A stretch of DNA of 38,500 bases from Mesostigma viride (taxonomy: Eukaryota > Streptophyta > Mesostigmatophyceae > Mesostigmatales > Mesostigmataceae). Shown here one piece after another: positions 35,401 through 38,500 of this stretch. The translations under genes were made by a program, and so were the position numbers. Positions within the stretch are counted from its first letter, which is position 1, and every line of letters starts with the position of its first letter. The stretch covers positions 2,181,868-2,220,367 of the forward strand of contig RPFO01000050.1 in the NCBI GenBank assembly GCA_009746045.1, given 5' to 3'. A model generated the notes under the pieces. It saw only the letters and a list, made by a program, of their open reading frames with translations. It had not been told where the DNA came from and ran no database searches.

Positions 35401-38400
35401 CGAGTAACCACTGTAACATGACATCAACCTCTTTCACGATGATCTCCTGTGCATGTCCTTGTGCATCTTCCGCAAGGGGAAGCTAGCGACCAAAGCCCCC
35501 AGGCGTGTGCAAGGACCTAACTGGGTCACTGCCGTAAAATAGTGCCATATGCGCATTATCGCGTAACTCGTGTCAACATTGTGCGCATCCCAAGCGTCTC
35601 TCCCCCCCACACACACATACACACCACCACCTTCCCCCGCCCCCCCTCCCACCAGGCGCGCGCGAGGACATCATTGTAGAATAGTTGCCATAACTCTTGT
35701 GCACATCCCATGTGTCTTCCCCCTTCGCCGCCCCCCCCCCCCCCCCAACACACCTTGCGCCGTCCGCCCTCCCACCCCAGGTGCGGGCAAGGACCTCATG
35801 GATCAACCACTCTCACATGACAACAACCTCTTTTTTGCATGTCCTTGTGCCTCTTCCCCCTTGCACCCCTCCACCAGGCGCGCGCAAGGACTTGCACTCG
35901 GGCAACGATGGCGGCACATTCACCGAGCCCCTGAACGACCTGGTCACCGTGCTCTCCAACCTGGTCGACTCCCGCGGGATGATCCTCGTGCCGGGCTTCT
36001 ACGAGGACGTGGCCAAGGAGACGCCCGAGGAGCTCGCGCTGCTGGACGCGATCAATTTTGACGTGGACGCGTATCGGGAGAGCACGGGCCTGCGCGCGCT
36101 CTCGTCGACCAACAACCGCGAGCTGCTCATGGACCGCTGGCGCAACCCGAGCCTCTCGATCGTGGGCGTGGAGAGCTCATGCAACGCGTGGTCGCTGCTC
36201 CCACACAAGTGCTCCGGCAAGGTGTGGCGGGGGGCCATGGGCCTGTGGCTACGTAGGTAGCAGATCCTGCATGCGTAGGAGATAGCAGGAAAGGGGATTA
36301 AAGGGAAGGGGGAGGGGGGAGGGGGAGGGGGAGGGGGAGGGGGAGGGGGGGGGAGGGGGAGGGGGAGGGGGGAGGGGGGAGGGGGGAGGGGAGGGGGAGG
36401 GGGAGGGGAGGGGGGAGGGGGAAGGGGGAAGGGGAAGGGGGATAAAGGGAAGGGAGTAATGGGGAGGGGGAGGAGGGGTAAAAGGGAATGTGGAGGGGGG
36501 AGAGGTGTTGAAGGGGGTGACATGCGCAGTCGACTTTGTGCTTGTGATTTGCTGTCGATGGCACGTGTCTTGTTACTAGGTGCCTGCATACAATCCCAGT
36601 CCTGTGTTGCACTTGGGTTGCTTGCTTCCTGACGAGGCAGGACCCCCCCTGCTTTTTGTCGTGTTGAGTCCGCATTACGTCTTTGCCCCTGTTCCTGTCT
36701 GCCAGTGATCCATCCCCTCTCACCTTCTACCACCAGCCCACCAGTTTCTTTACTTTGCTGCTCGCTTTCCCCCAACACTTGCCGATCTTGCTGCTCTCTT
36801 TCACCCATCCCACCCCACCTCACTTTCCTCCCTGCCTTCTTTTGCCACTCCGCGATCGCCCAAACACTCACATAACCCAATCACCCAACTAACCCAGCCT
36901 GTCCTTTCCTACCACCCAACCTGTCTTTGATCCCCTCCGCTCCCCTTCCCCCCGGGCCCCTGCCCCCCCTCTTGGCCAGGTGGTCATCCGCCACGTGCCC
37001 AACCAGGACGCGGCGCGCCTTGAGGAGCTGTTCCGCAAGCACGTGCAGCACGAGTTTGCCAAGCTGCGCTCTTGCGGGAACACCATCACCGTCACGGTGG
37101 AGAACTCGGGAGACTGGTGAGCGGGTGGGGACTGGCCGGTGAAGGGGAAAGGGGGGAGGGGGAGACAGGAGGGGAAGGGGGAGGGGGAGGGGGAGGGGGA
37201 GGGGAGGGGGGAGGGGGGAGGGGGGGGGGAGGGGGAGGGGGAGGGGGGGGGGAGGGGGGAGGGGGGAGGGGGGAGGGGGGAGGGGGGGGAAAGGGGAAGG
37301 CGGAAGGCGGAAGGGGAAGCTGCTGGTGGGGTGAGCGGGGGAAATAACCTGTTTGTTGTTAGTCAGGTCAGATGTGGGTGACGTGAGACTAGGGTGTTGG
37401 CTCAATGCTTCCTGTGTGTTGTGTTACCCATTCGAATGCTCTTAGTAACAGAGTCACGCAGTTCATCGCCTGAAATCACGAGTGCTGCTGTGATGTCAAG
37501 GGAAACATGTGCTGACTCAGCCTGAGTGTAAACTGGCTTTCGTAAGGTGATAGCAAGGCAACCCCCCCCATCCCCCATCCCCATGCTCGCCCCTGCATCA
37601 GATGCCCACGGTTCCTTGTGTCGCTTGTCCACCACCAACACCACCACGACTGCCACAACCGCTGCCACCATCGCCACCATTGCCACCCACCACCACCTAC
37701 CCCCTGGTTACCCCCTCCACTGCTTGCCCTCCAGGTGGCTGGGTGACATGCACAACGAGTTCTTTGCGGCGGCCGACGACGCCATCCGCAGCGTGTGGGG
37801 GATGCCACCGCTGTGAGTACTACATATCATGTCATCATTTTTTAATGCCATTAATGTGCTTGACTTTACTAGGTTTGCTCGACTTGTGTTCGCCAAAGCG
37901 GATCTCCTGGTGGGGTAGTGCACTGCTCCCTGGGGTAAGGGATTATTGAAGCCATATAGTGCGCTCGTACAGGTGGGCTTGGTACTGTTTCTGGGGCAGG
38001 GGCGGGGGCGGGGGCGGGGGCGGGGGCGGGCGTGTGTGCGCGTGTGCATGTCCATCTGCTAGTAGGGTCCAAAGGTAGGTAGTTGAGTGTATGGCAGCAC
38101 GTTTGGCGTTTGGGCGACGCCTTTGCCCCTCCCCCTCGCTTCTACAGACTTCGCCATATCCTCATTTCCCATTGCACCCATTTGCGCTCATTTGCACCCA
38201 TTTGCACTCATCTGCACCCACTGCACTGCCCTTGTCTGTTTCAATGTTGCCGCACTCATGAAAATGATTGCGTGCTCCTTAGCACTTCTGGGCCTTGGCA
38301 TGACACAATCATGTGTTTAGAGGTGTATGGGATGCCCGACTTGATATCTGCCCTAGATGCGCGTGCAGGCCTGGCCGGCCCAGCATGTAGTTCATGTTGG

Positions 38401-38500
38401 TATTTCAATGTGCGTAATGTGCATGCTGGTTTACTGTAAAGTATAACTCCTCCTCACCTGCATGCTGCGGTACCACACTATGGTTTTGCAATCAGCGGTT
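22684..38500 (+). CDS. DUG3-DUG2 fusion: class II glutamine amidotransferase + WD40 + M20 peptidase domain (3' end outside window)
   Basis: Exons (all GT-AG, phases matching): 22684-23022, 24045-24206, 24768-25004, 25620-25845, 26642-27362, 27946-28124, 28705-28885, 29222-29328 + 29382-29470 (or one exon with a G-run frameshift), 29922-30122, 31022-31246, 31895-32161, 33251-33447, 34085-34328, 34884-35046, 35878-36221, 36980-37116, 37735-37812. They encode about 1365 residues, continuing past 38500. In yeast, separate Dug3 (amidotransferase) and Dug2 (WD40 + M20) proteins form the cytosolic complex that removes gamma-glutamate from glutathione. Here both are one chain: Dug3 part 1-~330, linker to ~590, WD40 ~600-978, M20 from ~979. 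The DUG2 part has no ATG in frame before residue ~680, and a stop lies in frame just upstream of exon 6, which supports fusion. Confidence 0.82.
23023..24044 (+). other. Intron 1 of the DUG fusion gene
   Basis: Donor gtcagt, acceptor cctccag. Contains a short (GTT)n run near 23238-23260 and otherwise mixed AT-rich sequence. No gene or mobile element seen. Confidence 0.75.
24223..24541 (+). repeat. Eight echoes of the exon 2 donor in intron 2
   Basis: The real border reads gccatcttcatgaaccag|gtatgg (to 24212). Degenerate copies follow at about 24223, 24267, 24304, 24357, 24426, 24456, 24505 and 24523. Those at 24357, 24426 and 24523 keep cag|gta and could still act as donors. Confidence 0.75.
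26120..26620. repeat. Simple repeats in intron 4: G run, (CA)n, (AAT)n, C-rich
   Basis: Poly-G near 26131-26149, (CA)n at about 26394-26445, (AAT)n at about 26446-26482, (CCCA)n and C runs at 26508-26598, and (CA)n/(ACC)n up to the exon 5 acceptor. The intron changes from G-rich to C-rich from left to right. Confidence 0.9.
29329..29381 (+). other. Possible 53-nt intron, or homopolymer frameshift, in exon 8
   Basis: The reading frame before and after a run of ten G at 29360-29369 differ. Removing 29329-29381 (gtagcc...ccgcag) restores the frame exactly (CTC G|GG GTG). One added G, or two removed, would also restore it. Confidence 0.5.
30693..30823. repeat. (CAC)n trinucleotide array in intron 9
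   Basis: About 43 units of accacc. The His-, Pro- and Gly/Trp-repeat frames are artefacts. Confidence 0.95.
30907..30936 (+). pseudogene. Echo of exon 10 acceptor and first codons
   Basis: ccccag|gtgtgggacatggag at 30907-30927 copies the real border at 31016-31036 (cccag|gtgtgggacatggag), 109 bp away. It keeps a full AG acceptor but leads into a frame that ends shortly (VWDMEIRLCSYLLST). Confidence 0.7.
31263..31405 (+). repeat. Echoes of the exon 10 donor and G-rich tract in intron 10
   Basis: Exon 10 ends cagcacctg|gtgcgtt. Copies: ggcacctggtgcctg near 31264 and gtcacctggtgcatgg near 31388. A poly-G run lies at 31303-31321. The last 120 bp of the intron are C-rich. Confidence 0.6.
32162..32680. 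repeat. Echoes of exon 11 end and a 31-32-bp minisatellite in intron 11
   Basis: The exon end gagaagcag|gtcagg is echoed as ggaagcaggtgg near 32180 and gtaagcaggtgg near 32205, inside approximately 45-bp G-rich units to 32280. From about 32540 to 32670, five units of caagtggacaagaaaggggg with ggatccg or ggatcgg linkers form a clear minisatellite. Confidence 0.75.
33535..33790 (+). pseudogene. Echo of exon 12 3' end, split by a palindromic insert
   Basis: Joining 33535-33547 to 33759 onward gives gtggaggggagcaaaacccg...gtgctggggtgc. This copies the real exon 12 end and donor (cgaggggagtaacccg...gtgctggggtgc, 33421-33451). Confidence 0.7.
33548..33753. mobile_element. 206-bp near-perfect palindromic foldback element (MITE-like)
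   Basis: Starts AGTTAGGTTAAATAG and ends CTATTTAACCTAACT. The arms pair almost completely through a centre around attcggccgaaat, with about two mismatches and one extra base. It is flanked by GGGGA on both sides (33543-33547 and 33754-33758), a 5-bp target duplication. It has no coding capacity. It lies inside the echo of exon 12, which supplies the empty site. The transposase family is not identifiable. Confidence 0.8.
34651..34690 (+). pseudogene. Echo of exon 14 acceptor and start
   Basis: cacgcag|gcggcagcattggggttcatc resembles the real gcgcag|gaggcggcgtcggtgggcttcatc at 34878-34907. The copy has lost three bases after AG and carries several changes. Confidence 0.65.
34780..34880. repeat. 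(GT)n-rich tract before exon 14
   Basis: tgtgtgtg runs with gtgcgtgc variants fill the last 100 bp of intron 13. This leaves an acceptor with an unusual GU-rich rather than pyrimidine-rich lead. Confidence 0.8.
35240..35820 (+). repeat. Four to five echoes of the exon 15 acceptor in intron 14
   Basis: Real border: ccaccag|gcgcgcgcaaggacttg (AG at 35876-35877). Echoes with AG at 35380-35381, 35501-35502, 35654-35655 and 35779-35780 keep cag|g and a g(c/t)g(c/t/g)gcaaggacct-like start. A weaker one sits near 35246. Spacing is about 97-153 bp. The units also share tgcatgtccttgtgc-type upstream words. Confidence 0.75.
36300..36480. repeat. (GGGGGA)n tract in intron 15
   Basis: About 140-180 bp of ggggga and ggggag units right after the exon 15 donor. 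The far end of the same intron is C/T-rich. Confidence 0.95.
37140..37320. repeat. (GGGGGA)n tract in intron 16
   Basis: Same class of repeat as in intron 15, starting about 25 bp after the exon 16 donor (37117). The intron ends with ccaccac and cacc-rich sequence before 37735. Confidence 0.95.
37996..38034. repeat. (GGGGGC)n run
   Basis: About six 6-bp units in intron 17, followed by gtgtgtgcgcgtg. Confidence 0.85.
38243..38360 (+). pseudogene. Diverged copy of part of exon 14
   Basis: One frame reads NDCVLLSTSGPWHD, four variable residues, then LEVYGM. The real exon 14 has DVIVSTSGRWHD...CLVYGM. STSG.WHD and VYGM are shared in order with the same spacing. The copy is less GC-rich and its flanks do not match exon 14. 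It lies in intron 17, about 3.3 kb from the original. It could instead be an exon of an unseen neighbouring paralogue. Confidence 0.5.

Larger units (their letters stand above)
33251..37812 (+). other. DUG2-like M20 peptidase portion (exons 12-17)
   Basis: Order of M20A (CNDP/Dug) motifs: FYGHYDV with His1060 and Asp1062, FGRGTSDSKG with Asp1092, FLFDGMQ|EAASVG, STSGRWHDDARPCLVYGMRG, KDLHSGNDGG with His1186, LVDSRGMILVPGF, DRWRNPSLSIVGVES, GK|VVIRHVPNQD and SGDW|WLGDMHNEFF. The expected EE pair of the active site reads QE (Gln1125-Glu1126, split by intron 13), and the SDN-type metal Asp reads STS (1151-1153). The C-terminal glycine-rich and final His region is beyond the window. In yeast the catalytic step of the complex is credited to Dug3, so a degenerate M20 scaffold would be tolerable. 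Confidence 0.8.

Overview
This is a eukaryotic nuclear window, most likely from a green-lineage alga. The genes are split by many GT-AG introns. The kinase resembles plant CDKE (CDK8), and the partial first gene resembles the plant form of VID27. Introns are swollen with simple repeats, and both LTR and LINE-like elements are present. The lineage is an inference; I see no rRNA, tRNA or CRISPR.

Layout. (1) 191-433 (+): last exon of a VID27-like protein, after a C-rich microsatellite. (2) About 1450-4979: two oppositely oriented copies of a LINE-like element carrying only an ORF1-type RNA-binding protein; the second is broken and carries an intron-like insertion. (3) 6663-21098 (-): a complete or nearly complete CDK8/CDKE Mediator kinase gene in eight clear exons, with a possible tiny ninth. 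Its seventh intron (about 5.2 kb) holds an intact-looking gag-only LTR retrotransposon (7295-10212, 652-bp LTRs, TGTCAA...TTGACA ends, near-perfect 5-bp target duplication) and a rearranged relative. Its second intron holds about 1.3 kb of (CCCCCA)n. (4) 21099-22683: shared divergent upstream region. (5) 22684 to beyond 38500 (+): one long gene in at least 17 exons. It joins, in frame, a DUG3-type class II glutamine amidotransferase, a low-complexity linker, a WD40 domain and an M20 peptidase domain. The last two have the architecture of fungal DUG2.

The main result is this DUG3-DUG2 fusion. In yeast, Dug2 and Dug3 are separate proteins that form the complex cleaving the gamma-glutamyl bond of glutathione. 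Here the phases of every exon junction match across the linker, and the WD40/M20 part has no start codon of its own. This would be a one-polypeptide glutathione degradosome. The in-frame TGA just past the exon 5 donor means that retaining intron 5 would yield a stand-alone amidotransferase. The M20 part keeps most metal-site motifs but has Gln where the general-base Glu is expected.

The second result concerns genome structure. Introns of both large genes contain degenerate copies ('echoes') of their own exon edges, including real splice-site sequence: eight copies of the exon 2 donor, and four or five copies of the exon 15 acceptor. Many introns also run G-rich after the donor and C-rich before the acceptor, so the two halves could pair. 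A 206-bp palindromic element has inserted into one echo, and the echo supplies the empty site that confirms its 5-bp target duplication.
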